Origin: Areca catechu
Taxonomy: Eukaryota; Streptophyta; Magnoliopsida; Arecales; Arecaceae
Assembly (NCBI GenBank): GCA_021397845.1
Contig: CM038046.1
Coordinates: 3,329,001-3,393,000, forward strand
Reading direction: 5' to 3'
Length of the DNA stretch: 64,000 bases
The notes below the pieces were generated by a model. That model did no database searches and had not been told where the DNA came from. It was given only the letters and a program-made list of their open reading frames with translations. Each line of letters opens with the position of its first letter. The first letter of the stretch is position 1. Both the position numbers and the translations under genes were made by a program. This document shows, in pieces, positions 46,330 to 57,539 of the stretch.

Positions 46330-47420
46330 TTAAAGTGTCTACGTTTGTCCGAGATAGATTATACATTAAGAGAGGTCCATGAAGGAGTCTACAAAAGCCA
46401 CCTGGAGGGTAGATCTCTAATTTACAAGATACTTTAGTAAGGTTATTACTGGCCTACTATATAACAAGATGCAACTGAATCCATGCAGAAATATGACTAT
46501 TGCTAGAAACATGTTGTTATCCAGCATCAACTAGCAATACACTTGACTCTCATCATTGCTCGTTGGCCTTTTGTCTAATAGAGAATGGACATCCTTGGTC
46601 CATTTTCTCGTGCAACTAGTCAACAAAATTTTTCTTAGTGGTCATTGATTACTTTACTAAGTAAATCAAAGCCAAGCCTCTCTCTCGCATCATTGAGGCT
46701 AGGGTGAAAGATGTTTTCGAAAGTCTGTTATCTATTGATATGGCCTTCTCAAAGCCATAATTATAGATAATGACTGGTAATTTAGTGGTGCATGGCTTCA
46801 CGAATTTTGTCAAAAATTTAGTATCACTCGATGTTTTACTTCGGTTGGATACCCTTAAGCTAATGGTGAGGCTAAAGTTACTAATAAAACTCTTTGCAAG
46901 GCCTGAAGGCTTGGCTAGGCCAGGCAAAGGGATACTTGATCGATGAAGTTCATCATGTATTATGGGCCTATCAGACTACTCAAAGAATCATAACCGAAGA
47001 GACCCCTTTTAGTAGCATTCAGGATAGAAGCAGTTATCCCTATAAAGATCAGGCTTCCTTCACTTAGAGTGAGGAATATAATGAGGATACCAACTCTAAA
47101 TGGCTTCGAGCAAATTTAGACTTGCTTGAGGAGAGCAAAGAGCGTGCCACTATAAGAATGGCCTCCTATTGCTAGAGAATGGCCAAATACTATAACCTCC
47201 AAATCAAGGCCAAGGAGTTTAGAGTTGGTGACCTAATATTATGCTAGGCCAAAGTTTTTCACCTACCGAGTAAGGAAAGCTCTTATTTAATTGGAAAGGT
47301 CCATATCAAGTGAACAAAGTGATCTATCCCAGTACTTATCGATTGAAGCAACTTGACGGGACACCATTTCCTAGACCCTTGAATTCCTCCAATCTCCACA
47401 TATATAATCAATAACGAAAG
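46330..47420 (+). pseudogene. Integrase of element B
   Basis: Readable motifs on the plus strand: LREVHEGVYKSHLEGRSLIYKI, the HHCC counterpart (46370-46430); RMDILGPFSRA near 46580, the first catalytic D; and GEAKVTNKT-like coding around 46865 in another frame. The C-terminal Y-x-GPYxVNK-type domain is near 47300. Many stops are present. Minus-strand open frames over this stretch are shadows. Confidence 0.8.
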
Positions 47421-47617
47421 CTTACTTTTCTCCAAACAATTTCGAATATGTTATTTAGCACATGTATTTCTTGCATAATGACTTGTGTTTGTGAAATGGG
47501 AGATTAACTTTTGATAACTCTCCAAATATTTGAAAGCCTTAGTATTCCAGGAAGAAGCGGACTAACTTTTGATGACTTATGGAGGGCTAACCATTTAAAG
47601 GATCCTCTCACGTAGAC

Positions 47618-47840
47618 GGGCATTGCCTAAGCTGGTTTTCTTAGCCATGTATGGCAACTATCTTAGATGGGCATTGCCTAAGCTGGCTACCTCAGCCATG
47701 TATAACAACTATCCCAGAGGGGCACTACCCAAGCTGGCTATCCAGCTATGTATGGCAACTATCCTAGACATGCATTGCTTAAGCTGGAGTCTCGATCGTG
47801 TACGACAACTGTCTTAAATTGGCATTATCTAAGTCGATCT
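47618..47840. repeat. 51-bp tandem array downstream of integrase
   Basis: Slightly more than four copies of a unit with GGGCATTGCCTAAGCTGG, then CAGCCATGTATGGCAACTAT. Copies start at 47618 and 47669, and two more follow with increasing divergence. Position and spacing are comparable with the 79-bp array after integrase in element A. Confidence 0.88.
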
Positions 47841-48349
47841 AGTAAAGCGATTGCCTTGTGGCAACTACTTTGGCCTAGTACCATAATTACTTTGGATCAT
47901 TATTATTAAAGCTGACTGCTTCAATCTACAGTCATTAAGATGAACACAGTTCGGAACTTGCCTCATATAAATGACATTCGAGTTGGCTACTTCATTTCAG
48001 CATTGTCAAAATTGATCTAGTACTACTTATGTCTTATGTCAACATCAACTATCCCTAACTAATGTTGTTTGATTGTTGGAGCATCCTTATCTATGAGGTT
48101 AAGTTGAACTTGGTAGACTCTTTAATCTAGAGTCATTGAAATATTTGTGCACTAAAATTATTTGGTTATTTGGCTATTATTCAGGGTTAAGATTATCTAC
48201 ATGATTATCTTTAGAATTATTCGTATATTCGCTTGTGAACTAACATAGTTCAATGACAGGATTATTTATGTAAAATTTCATCCAAAACATGATTCATAGC
48301 CTAATTCAAAACACATTCACAACTCAACACTATAAAAAGCATTTCAATA

Positions 48350-50348
48350 TAAGGTATATGTGAAAAATATCTTCCATTTGCCGGAAATCTTCTTTACAAT
48401 AGCGATATTTGAAGGGCCATATATGGTCTACAAAAAAGGAAAGAAGAAAAAGGGGAAAGTCTATGGCACGGTAGGTTGGGTGCTTGAGGCAAGAGCAGAG
48501 GTCTCCGTTAGAGCAAAGGTATTGTCTTCTTCTGGCACCCATTCTTCATCCAAGAAATTTAGATCCAATACTGGGTACTAAGTAGCTACTCTGAGCCAGA
48601 TGACTTGCTACCGGGTGACAAAGGCATCAATAGCAAATTCAATCTTTTCTTTGCAAAGCTCCTCCGATGCTCTGAAAGTATTTACAGCCTCAACTACAGC
48701 AATCTTGACTCAATCTTTGATGCTGCCTTCGACTTCTAAAGATTTCTTATTGGCCACTGCAGCCTTAGCCTTAGCCTCTTCCAACAAGGCCTCTAGCTTT
48801 GTTATTCTTGCTAGCAAGGCCTTTAGCTCAATTATTTTGTCTTCTTGAGCTTCCTGGATGCCCTTTGGATGATTTTGGAGGTCACCACCATAGCCCCTAT
48901 AAGGCCACCTCATCATCCTCAGCCCTTTTTATGGTAGCATCGACTCTCTGCTCAGTTGCCATGGTCTCTTCTTTGGCTTTATGTTGACCATCCTTTAGCA
49001 TTTTAGCCTCTAGTTTGTACATTTTTGCTTAGTCAAAATGTCGTACTCATGTTCTATAAACCTATACATGTAATGGGCTAGCTGGTATAAAAGAGTTGTT
49101 AGTAACAAGAAAAAAATATATGCATAATGCACATGGACGAAAGTTGCAGGAACCCCAACTTATCTGGATGAAGCAATCATTGCCTTCTTTCGCATGATGG
49201 AGCACTTTTCATCTAGTGGCTTATTGGCATCAACAGGAAGGAACAACCTAGAAAATATCATGGGCCAACTTGTAATCATCTATGGTGGAGGCTTCAAGTC
49301 CCAAGCTGGCAAGTGTGGTCCTTGATGCTCACAATGCCTTGGAAGGCTGATGTTTGTTTAGGGGAGCCTTGACCAATGGAGTAGGGCTAGGGCTGGCCCT
49401 CTATTTGCCCCAGGCCTGGGGGCAATAGGGCTTGGAGGCCATTATCCAACCTCAACCTGGAGAACAGCAAGGCTCGGAGGCCTTTGTTCAACCTCAACTT
49501 TGAGGGTAGGAAGCCTCAGGAGGGCCCACTAGCTTATCAGGACACTACAATCTCCTCCCCGAGGTGCTTGGATTAGGAGAATTGCGACAACGATTGATCA
49601 AGTGGTCTACACCAATCTTGAAGCTGGTGGTGAAGGTGGACTGCTGGGCCTAATACGGATGTTTCGACCAACCCCAGTATCTGTCGACCTTTTCCGTTTG
49701 GCTGCCCGCTCCAATCTCTTTGTCATATCCAAGTCCATCCATGTAACAAAAATGATCAAAGATCAGTGCAAAATTTAAATACATTAAATGAAGGATAAAA
49801 CTCTAAAATGGGGAGAAAGGTCCTACATACCTTGAGGACTAACCTAGTTGATCCCGTTGTTATATAATGTCTGATCTGATAGAAGGTCCTTTAACACCAG
49901 GACTCCAAAGTTGTGCAAGGTCTTGAACTATCCTTTTTGGCGATCATCTAGGGTGGGCTCCTAAAGGATGGACTCCAGGGTCCACCCCAATCGGCGAACC
50001 CCCATTCTTCACTAGAAATTTTTGAAACAAATAAAAAGTACACCTTCTAGCTATAGACCATGGAAGGAGCACCTTGGATCAATGGTGGGATGCCTTTTCT
50101 TTTTCGAGGCAAAACGTACCACCATCCATAGGATCCGGGGTGCCTTTAAAAGTAAAAAAAGAAAGAAAGAGCATGATGCTTGGTTGAATCCTAGCCAAGA
50201 TGCACACCACAGTGAAACTATAGATATGCCATCATAAGTTTGAAACTGTTGAACTTGGCGACATATTCAAAAACATGATGAAAAAAGGATGCAATGGGAG
50301 CCTTACCCAAGCCTAGAAGTATTTGTCGTAAAAACTTATCTAGCCTGG
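48350..50348 (-). pseudogene. Opposite-polarity ORF of element B, central and C-terminal part
   Basis: Read on the minus strand from 50348 there is RQILLGLGKAPIASFFHH and then GTPDPMDGGTFCLEKEK, equivalent to the N-terminal domain of the plus-strand ORF in element A (QVVPAQLTPNSF and KGWWVIGPLLG). Further on, 48916-48710 gives a Lys/Glu/Ala coiled coil (DKIIELKALLARITKLEALLEEAKAKAAVANKK). The ORF ends near 48350 with an acidic-serine tail. It is broken by stops, and its N-terminal end is displaced to 56532 by the nested element. The function of this family is unknown. Confidence 0.65.
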
Positions 50349-50353
50349 GGGAG

Positions 50354-51637
50354 TGGTGGGAACATCAGGATCAGACACAGATCACTGGATCCCATATGGT
50401 TTACTGATTAGGATTTTTTTTAGAACCTTAGTCATGTGTCACAATTTTGTAAGCAAGTAAGATTAAGTCTTGTAATAAGTTGAGACTAGTTGATTTGTCT
50501 CAACCTAGTCCAGTCTATTGAGTCCTGTATTAAAGTATAAGTCCAGTGAGAGTCTAATTTTTGTACAAGAGGAGAGGATACCCTATTTTGAAGTTCTACC
50601 AGCCTCATCCAGGAGCCAGAGGTCTTTACATCAGCTAATTGGACCTTATATGCCATTCCAGGATCCAAGATTCTTGCAAGATGCCCAGATGCCCTCCAGA
50701 TATTTTCTAGATACCCAGATTCCCTCCAGATCCAGAGTATATTCTCAGACCAGGTCATAACATGATCTCAAAGACTTACCTATGCCCCAGTCCAAGTGAA
50801 TGCAAGGCCCAGGTCCATGAAGAACCAAGATTCTAGGTATATTCCAGCCCAGAACCAAGATACCTGGAATATTTTTGTTCCAGGCATCCCAGGCCTCCAG
50901 GGCCCAAAGCTCACTAGGAGAAGACTTGTAATCCCTTTAGGAGAGGGCATGGATCTCTATAAATACCCCACCCCTTCTCCTCTTGTAATCAATCAACTCT
51001 TATGAATTAAACTCTGCTGAATTATTTTCAAGATTGTGTTCTTGTGTTTGTGTTTTGGTTCTTTGGCTTGTTTGGTTTGTTCTCTTATGTTGGCCGACCA
51101 TCTATCATTGCAATCCTCCACTCCCCAAGCCGCAAATCAGATCTCCAAGCATCAGCCACGTCCAAAAGAGAAGCCTTGAATATGCCCAGATCAAGAGCTC
51201 TTCCTACTTCCTTGCTGCCATCCCTTTATCCCCAAGGTGTTTCCCCTTCCTAGAGGAGGCTTTCTTTGCCTTCAGACCGGATCCAGATCGCCTTTAGATT
51301 CGAGAACCAAATGCTTGTTTTTTCAGGCACCATCTAGAGGCTGAGAGATCTCTTTATCGAAGAAACTACAATCGCTGCCTAGTAAAAGCCTTCCCCCTCA
51401 TTTGTTCTGATCTGATGACAGGTACGCTATCCTAAGCCAGGAGTTTCTCAATTTTTAGATCCTAGAATTGATTATTCTGCATGAGTTATCTTGCGGGTAT
51501 GATAGTTTCTAGCATTACTAGTCATCATGCTAATTCTTTACTTATTTTTAGATCTTTAGCCACTGAATTAATATCTAAAAAAAATCTAAAAAGATTATTT
51601 TTCCATTTTTCATTAGTCCTTGAGTTGTCCCGTATCA
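50354..51637 (+). repeat. 5' LTR of the chromodomain element
   Basis: 1284 bp, TGGTGGGAACATC to CCCGTATCA. It lacks about 200 bp that the 3' LTR has between CAAAGCCCATGCGCTC and TTTTAACTAGGAG; here CAAAGCTCACTAGGAG joins directly. The promoter TATAAATA is at 50958-50965. Confidence 0.95.
50958..50965 (+). promoter_or_regulatory. TATA box in 5' LTR of the chromodomain element
   Basis: TATAAATA within CTCTATAAATACCCC. The same box is in the 3' LTR at 55855-55862. It would drive the element transcript. Confidence 0.65.
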
Positions 51638-51640
51638 ATT

Positions 51641-51652
51641 TGGTATCAGAGC
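51641..51652 (+). other. Primer binding site (initiator Met tRNA)
   Basis: TGGTATCAGAGC, three bases after the 5' LTR, is the classical plant primer site complementary to the 3' end of initiator methionine tRNA. Confidence 0.92.
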
Positions 51653-52777
51653 AGGTTTAGGATAGCATTCATCTGCATTAGAGTCACAAAATCCTAATTC
51701 CTGAATTTTCTGCATCTGTCTACTACATTATGTGTCTATTTTTTATCTGATTTCGACCATCTAGGAATTTTATTTTCTGTTAAATTTCATTAAGTGTTCT
51801 TTGTCTTGTTTTCTATTTTATTATAATTTTTAATTAATTTTAAAGAAAATCTAATTTACTAAAATTTGGCATATTAGAAATCCTAACTGAAAACTTGAGA
51901 ATTCTGTATCAGTTTGAAAACCCTGGGATTTGTATCATTATCTGATTTTTGTTCTGCATCAAATTTGGTAGAGTTTATCACCACCACCCATCCTATGTCC
52001 TAGAGTTTTTTTGATTTTTTTTGCATCGGTAACTATGTCAAAACGTGCATCATCTGAAACCTTAATTTTTTGAATTCTGCTATTTCTGCATTTTGACTCA
52101 ACCAAATCTAATCAACTTCCACAAACCCCAAGCCCAATTTGTTTGCTAACCTAATCAACCTAAACTTAACTTATCACCTCATAAAACACACATAAATTTT
52201 TTTTTTTTTCTGGTTATTTTAGTTTGCATTAGGGCTCATTGTATGTTCATCATCTCTTTAAATTGATCTTAAGGGCAACTCAATATTTCAGATCATGGCA
52301 GGAGGTCATAACTTGTCATGGGTCCAAAACAACCATTCAGCATTTCCATCCAAATCTTAATTAAAATTAATTAGACCTAATTTGCCCTAGTGGGCTAGGT
52401 GACACCCAACAAGTCAGGTCTGAACCGTGTGGGCCAACTAGTGCATTTAATCCTTTAGCTATTACTGAAAGCTGGTGTCTAAGGCTGGGGGTCCAGAGTC
52501 AAACGACCTAAGTGGACTGGTGGTTTTTAATTGGGTCCCTGCAAAAGCAGGGAGGCCTTCCACACTCCCACCCTCTACCTGGCCAGAGGAAGGATTAGCT
52601 GCTGGGTTAAGTGTAAGTTGAGTTGACTCATTTAGTTTTGGCTCTAGGTCTAGAAAATCCTAGAATTACTGATCCTTTGCATGCTTGGCTGCACCATCTC
52701 ACTTTGAATGATTGTTTGCTTGTTCGCATGATTATTAGATTAGGAACCCACTACCAATAACCTCAACCCAACCCAAC
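51653..52777 (+). other. Leader region of the chromodomain element
   Basis: Untranslated, AT-rich sequence between the primer site and the first Gag-like frame. No open frame or known RNA motif was recognised. Confidence 0.6.
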
Positions 52778-52781
52778 TAGT

Positions 52782-54010
52782 ATGACCATGGAGTCCAACC
52801 CTAGGAGAACCCAATACTATGACCCATACTTAAAGCCCAACCCTAGGAGAACCTCATACCATGACCTATACCAGAACCCAAACCCTACTACTCTAGTCCC
52901 TATGCACCCAGATGCAATAACCCCAGGTCTATTGGAACAAACTTTTAGAACAATGGTGGGATTTGAGACAGGGTAACAAAATGGTGTCTAAATACATTGA
53001 CCAATTTGATGAGTTTTATAGGGCATGTTACACAGTTGAAGAAGGGTCTCAGATCATATCTACATTTCAAGCTAGCCTACGTAGAGATATCTAGGGTGAA
53101 TTATTTCGATGGCAACCTCGAGACCTAGATGACGCCTATGACATAGCCTTGGAATTCGAGTCAACCCATAGGACTGAACCCATAACCTATGAACCTATAA
53201 CCCTTAGTCAGCCTGAACCCCATAGGATCAGCACCATAGACCTTAGCCAGTTTTCCTTTAGCCAAACTCCTACTACCCCATTGGTTCACCAAGATGACTT
53301 GGAAGAAGAGATATACGAGGCTAATCCAAGTTTGGTAGAGGAGTATGAAGATGATGAGTCTATTGAAGATCTAGAGGAAGAAACACTATAAAAGACCCAA
53401 AAGTAGTTGACTATAACCAAACCCCAATCGAAACCAACCTAGAACTAGTTGAGTCGGAAGTCTAGTGCAACCAACCCAGTTCAACCATGGAACCTAATTT
53501 TGAAACCCTCCTTAAAGCCATGATTGAACAATTTACCCAGATGAACACCAAAATCAAGCCCAATTTGACCAGATGCTCACCCAATCCCTAAGTCAGTTTA
53601 CCCAATTAACCCCCCAAACCAATAACCAAGCAACTAATAAGCTTGACCAATTAACCAATAGGTTGGACCAGGTAGAAGACCACTCAATAATAGTTGACCC
53701 TGACCATACTTAAGTAGGAGCCGATCTAGATTTAGCCAACCTTAGCCATACCCAGGGAGTAACCAACATAGAGTTAGCTGACCATGTAGTTGAAGAGTCA
53801 TTGGAGGAAGAAACCCATGACCCTGTGATTGCAACTCTACCTGAGGAGACTTTAGAAGAGAATCCAGTTGTAGAACCCAGTCCTACATTTTATGAGCCAA
53901 AAGAGTTTATTAAGGACTTGATCTCTTTAGACCAATACCCTCATGATGAAGTCATTCCTTTAACCCCAATTGATCTCTTCCCTGAAATCAATAACCCATT
54001 TTCCCATTAA
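52782..54010 (+). pseudogene. Gag remnant and long acidic linker of the chromodomain element
   Basis: The frame 52782-52976 has NPRRTxYxD repeats and LLEQTFRTMVGFETG. After a stop and frameshift, 52981-53160 reads VSKYIDQFDEFYRAC, FQASLRRDI and DDAYDIALEFE, the C-terminal half of a Ty3/gypsy Gag domain. Then come acidic, Pro/Thr-rich frames (53149-53391, 53801-54010) without a zinc knuckle. Unlike a normal Gag-Pol, no protease or RT follows. Confidence 0.75.
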
Positions 54011-54559
54011 GCCAACCCTATAAGAATACCTCACACCCATAAGATAAATCTCATTAGTATAGGACTCATCCCTGAAACACCTTCTTGTCTCTTAGTCTAT
54101 CCGATCAATCCTAACCCCTTTTCTTACTTTCTACCTTACCAGACTAATCCTGAATCCACCTCATATTTTCTACCTTTTCATGAATTCTCTTATGTTTCTT
54201 TAACCATTCATTTGCATTTTATAGAAATAAGCATACTGCATACATATATTATGTATGTTAGGTTTGCATCATACTTCTTGCATACCCTCTGTCATTTAGT
54301 AAGTGTACATAGTAAATTCTCATGTGCATGCCATGCTAGGGTCAAATCTAAAGAGTTTATAGTTTGTTAAATTTTGTCCCTTACAGTCCAATAAAATGTC
54401 CTTCGATAGGGATGTCTAATCGAGTCTATTAGGTATTAGTTAAGTCCAATAAATTTATAGCCTGAATTACATGTCTGCACCTACACTTACCTCTGCACAG
54501 CATTGGCATTAGGATATTAGTCAAAAGTTAAACAAAATTAATAACTAAATAACAACTTG

Positions 54560-55020
54560 GCTAATTCCCGAAAGAAAGAAAGAATTTTCTATAGAAGATT
54601 ATGTGATTATAAAGAAATTTTCTGCTCGCAAAGTTGGCCCATTCGGACTAATGAAGAGTAGTGGACCCAATGCCTATGTGCGTGAGATGCTAACTGATTT
54701 AGGTATTAGCCTAACCTTCAACATTTCAGACCTTATGGAGCATAGGGAGCCAGCAGTAATACCTAGTGAGTACCTTGAGCCAATTCCTTCCTTCGTAAGT
54801 GAACCTACCCAGAGTGTCCACATACAATTTGGCCAATAAGTGAGGAAAGGAGCGAATCCTGGATGATCAAGCCATCAGTACCCGAGATGAAGGTTATCAA
54901 AGGTATTTGGTCAGATGGCAAGGTCAGCCAGAATCTGAGAATTTATGAAGCACTGGTGAGGATCTGTCGCGTCTCAACCTAGACCCTCCTTGAGCAGCCA
55001 AATTGACCCTTACTCGATGA
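54560..55020 (+). pseudogene. Integrase C-terminus and chromodomain of the chromodomain element
   Basis: The frame 54603-54839 gives IIKKFSARKVGPFGLMKSSG and YLEPIPSF, corresponding to the GPY/F-type integrase tail. In another frame, 54850-54990 reads ILDDQAISTRDEGYQRYLV then RWQGQPESENL. That is the chromodomain pattern with its aromatic positions, which targets integration to heterochromatin in chromoviruses. Everything from protease to the integrase core is absent, so the element is a deletion derivative. Confidence 0.8.
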
Positions 55021-55048
55021 GGTCAAGTTCCTCCTGCCCCAGGAGAAT

Positions 55049-56531
55049 TGGTGGGGACACCAGGATCAGAAACAGATCACTGGATCCTATATGATTTGCT
55101 GATTATGGTTTTTCTTAGAACCTTAGTCATGTATCACAATTTTGTAAGCAAGTAAGATTGAGTCTTGTAATAAGTTGAGACTAGTTGATTTATCTCAACC
55201 TAGTCCAGTCTATTGAGTCCTGTATTCAAGTATGAGTCCAGTGAGAGTCTAGTTTTTGTACAAGAGGAGAGGATACCCTATTTTGAAGTTCCACCAGGCC
55301 TATCCAAGAGCCAGAGGTCTTCACATCAGCCAATTGGACCTTGTATGCCATCCCAAGGTCCAAGATTCCTGCAAGATGCCCAGACGCCCTCCAGATATTT
55401 TCCAGATGCTCAGATTCCTCCAGATACCAGAGTATATTCCCAGACCAGGTCATAACATGATTCCAAAGACTTACCTACACCCCAGCCCAAGTGAATGCAA
55501 GGTCCAGGTCCATGAAGAACCAAGATTCCAGGTATATTACAGCCCAGAACCAAGATACCTGAAATATTCCTGCTCCAGGCATCCCAGGCCTCCAGGGCCC
55601 AAAGCCCATGCGCTCAACCCATCCTTGGCCGCCCCTTGCTGCCCCCCATGAAGCCCAACACATCCGAAGTGTTGACTTGGTCCAAGCTAAGAAGGAGGAA
55701 TTCAAATGGAAGAAGGAAACCTAGTTCTTATTCTATTCAACTAGTATACTCCTAGTTCTAGATTTTTTTTGTAGTCTTTCTCCCTCTTAAATTGTGCAAA
55801 ACTATTTTAACTAGGAGAAGACTTGCAATCCCTTTAGGAGAGGGCATGGAGCTCTATAAATACCTCATCCCTCATCCTCTTGTAATCAATCAACTCTTAT
55901 GAATTAAACTCTGCTGAATTGTTTTCAATGTATTCTTGTGTTTGTGTTTTGGTTCTTTGGCTTGTTTGGTTTGTTCTTTTGTGTTGACCGACCATCTATC
56001 ATTGCAATCCTCCATGCCCCAAGCAGCAAATCAGATCTTCAAGCATCAGCCACGTCCAAAAGAGAAGCCTTGAAGACGCCCAGATCAAGAGCTCTTCCTG
56101 CTTCCTTGCCGCCATCCCTTTATCCCCGAGGTGTTTCCCCTTCCCAGAGGAGGTTTTCTTTGTCTTTAGATTGGATCTAGATCGCCTTTAGATTTGAGAA
56201 CCAAAGGCTTGCTTTTTCATGCACCATTTAGAGGCTGAGAGATCTCTTTATTGAAGAAACTACAATCGCTGCCTTGTAAAAGCCTTCCCCCTCCTTTGTT
56301 CTGATCTGATGATAGGTACGCTATCCTAAGCTAGGAGTTTCTCAATTTTCGGATCCTAGAATTGATTATTCTGCATGAGTTATCTTGCGTGTACGATAGT
56401 TTCTAGCATTACTAGTCATCATGCTAATTTTTTACTTATTTTTGGATCTTTAGCTACTGAATTAATGTCTAAAAAAATCTTTAAATTTTTTTTTTTTCAT
56501 TTTTCATCAGTCCTAGAGTCGTCCCATATCA
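55049..56531 (+). repeat. 3' LTR of the chromodomain element
   Basis: 1483 bp, TGGTGGGGACACC to CCCATATCA. It matches the 5' LTR and carries about 200 bp (55610-55810) that the 5' copy lacks. Over the first sixty bases about eight positions differ from the 5' LTR by eye. Confidence 0.95.
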
Positions 56532-56536
56532 GGGAG

Positions 56537-57000
56537 GCAGGCAGACTTGACTATCTAGCCCTAAAACTTCTAGTTGAAATTCTAGAGGGATCTAGAACTC
56601 ATCATGGAGTAGAACCAGATCTGTATCTAAAAGTTTAGATTATAACTTCATCATGGTGAAATGAAGTTTCCCTCTCTCAATGTCCAGGATAGACATAGCT
56701 AGGGCCATGGATTCCTCATAAGAGCATATCTTCAAAATTGAAAGGAAAGAAAGAAGAACAGGAAAGCAAGAAGGAAAAAAGAAACTAGGAAAAAGAAGAA
56801 GGCTGGAGTGAAGGAGGCCTTGTGGCAGAGAAAGGATGAGATATTATTGAAGAACCCTAAAAGGACAATATGGTCTTGATTGGGGGTCTAAATAGAATCA
56901 AAATTCTAGTCCTTGACAGCATGCCTTCTCCTAGAAAATTAATGCAAAGGATGGCAAAAAGGTGAATCTAGTGGAGTGCGGCCGGATAATTGACACATGG
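56537..57000 (-). pseudogene. Opposite-polarity ORF of element B, N-terminal part
   Basis: The minus strand contains SMALAMSILDIERGKLHFTMMKL and, after stops, IPLEFQLEVLGLDSQVCLPP, which joins in phase with RQILLGLGKAP at 50348 when the nested element is removed. This fixes the ORF as one continuous reading unit before the insertion. Confidence 0.55.
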
Positions 57001-57539
57001 CCCTCTCCCACTGGGTATAGTTACTATGACAGATATGGAAGTTAATGATAGTGATAGGCAAATCATGTTTTGCACTATATTTGAAGTGGTGCACCAGGGG
57101 ACCCACTACATGGGAGCAATCTGAATTTTTATCAAAAATATACAGATCCTTCGCAGGAAATTTTCAAGTCCTAGATCAGATTTGGATCAAACCAACTACT
57201 TCAAATAATCTTAAAGCCTCAGATTACATCTACTTTAGATCCTTAGAATATGCATAAAAAATCATTGTCTATATACCTCAGATTATAACTTTCAGAATAC
57301 ATGCGCTGAATCGGATTTTGGATCAAATCAGTTCACTTACTTGCCTCAAAGCATGGCTTACACCTTGGATTTAACTTTGAATTGCTTTATTTTGGCACTC
57401 TAATTTATGAGTTTGTCTCAGATTATAATTCAAATTGATATAATTATAGCATGGCTAACATAACATTTACGGTTTAAAATACACCTAAAGCACATTGAAA
57501 TAGAAGTCTTAAAGAAACAAACTCTTTATTAAATGGGGA

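Larger units (their letters stand above)
50354..56531 (+). mobile_element. Non-autonomous chromodomain-type Ty3/gypsy element, target duplication GGGAG
   Basis: TG...CA LTRs lie at 50354-51637 and 55049-56531. A perfect GGGAG flanks the element at 50349-50353 and 56532-56536. A primer binding site complementary to initiator Met tRNA follows the 5' LTR. The 3.4 kb interior has only Gag remnants, a long linker, and the integrase C-terminus plus chromodomain. Protease, RT, RNase H and the integrase core are missing. Inserted in the opposite-polarity ORF of element B. Confidence 0.95.

Noticed and set aside
51034..51297. Open frames in the LTRs of the chromodomain element (also 55213-56180)
   Set aside because: They occur in both LTR copies and carry no known domain; LTRs of this family are not expected to code.
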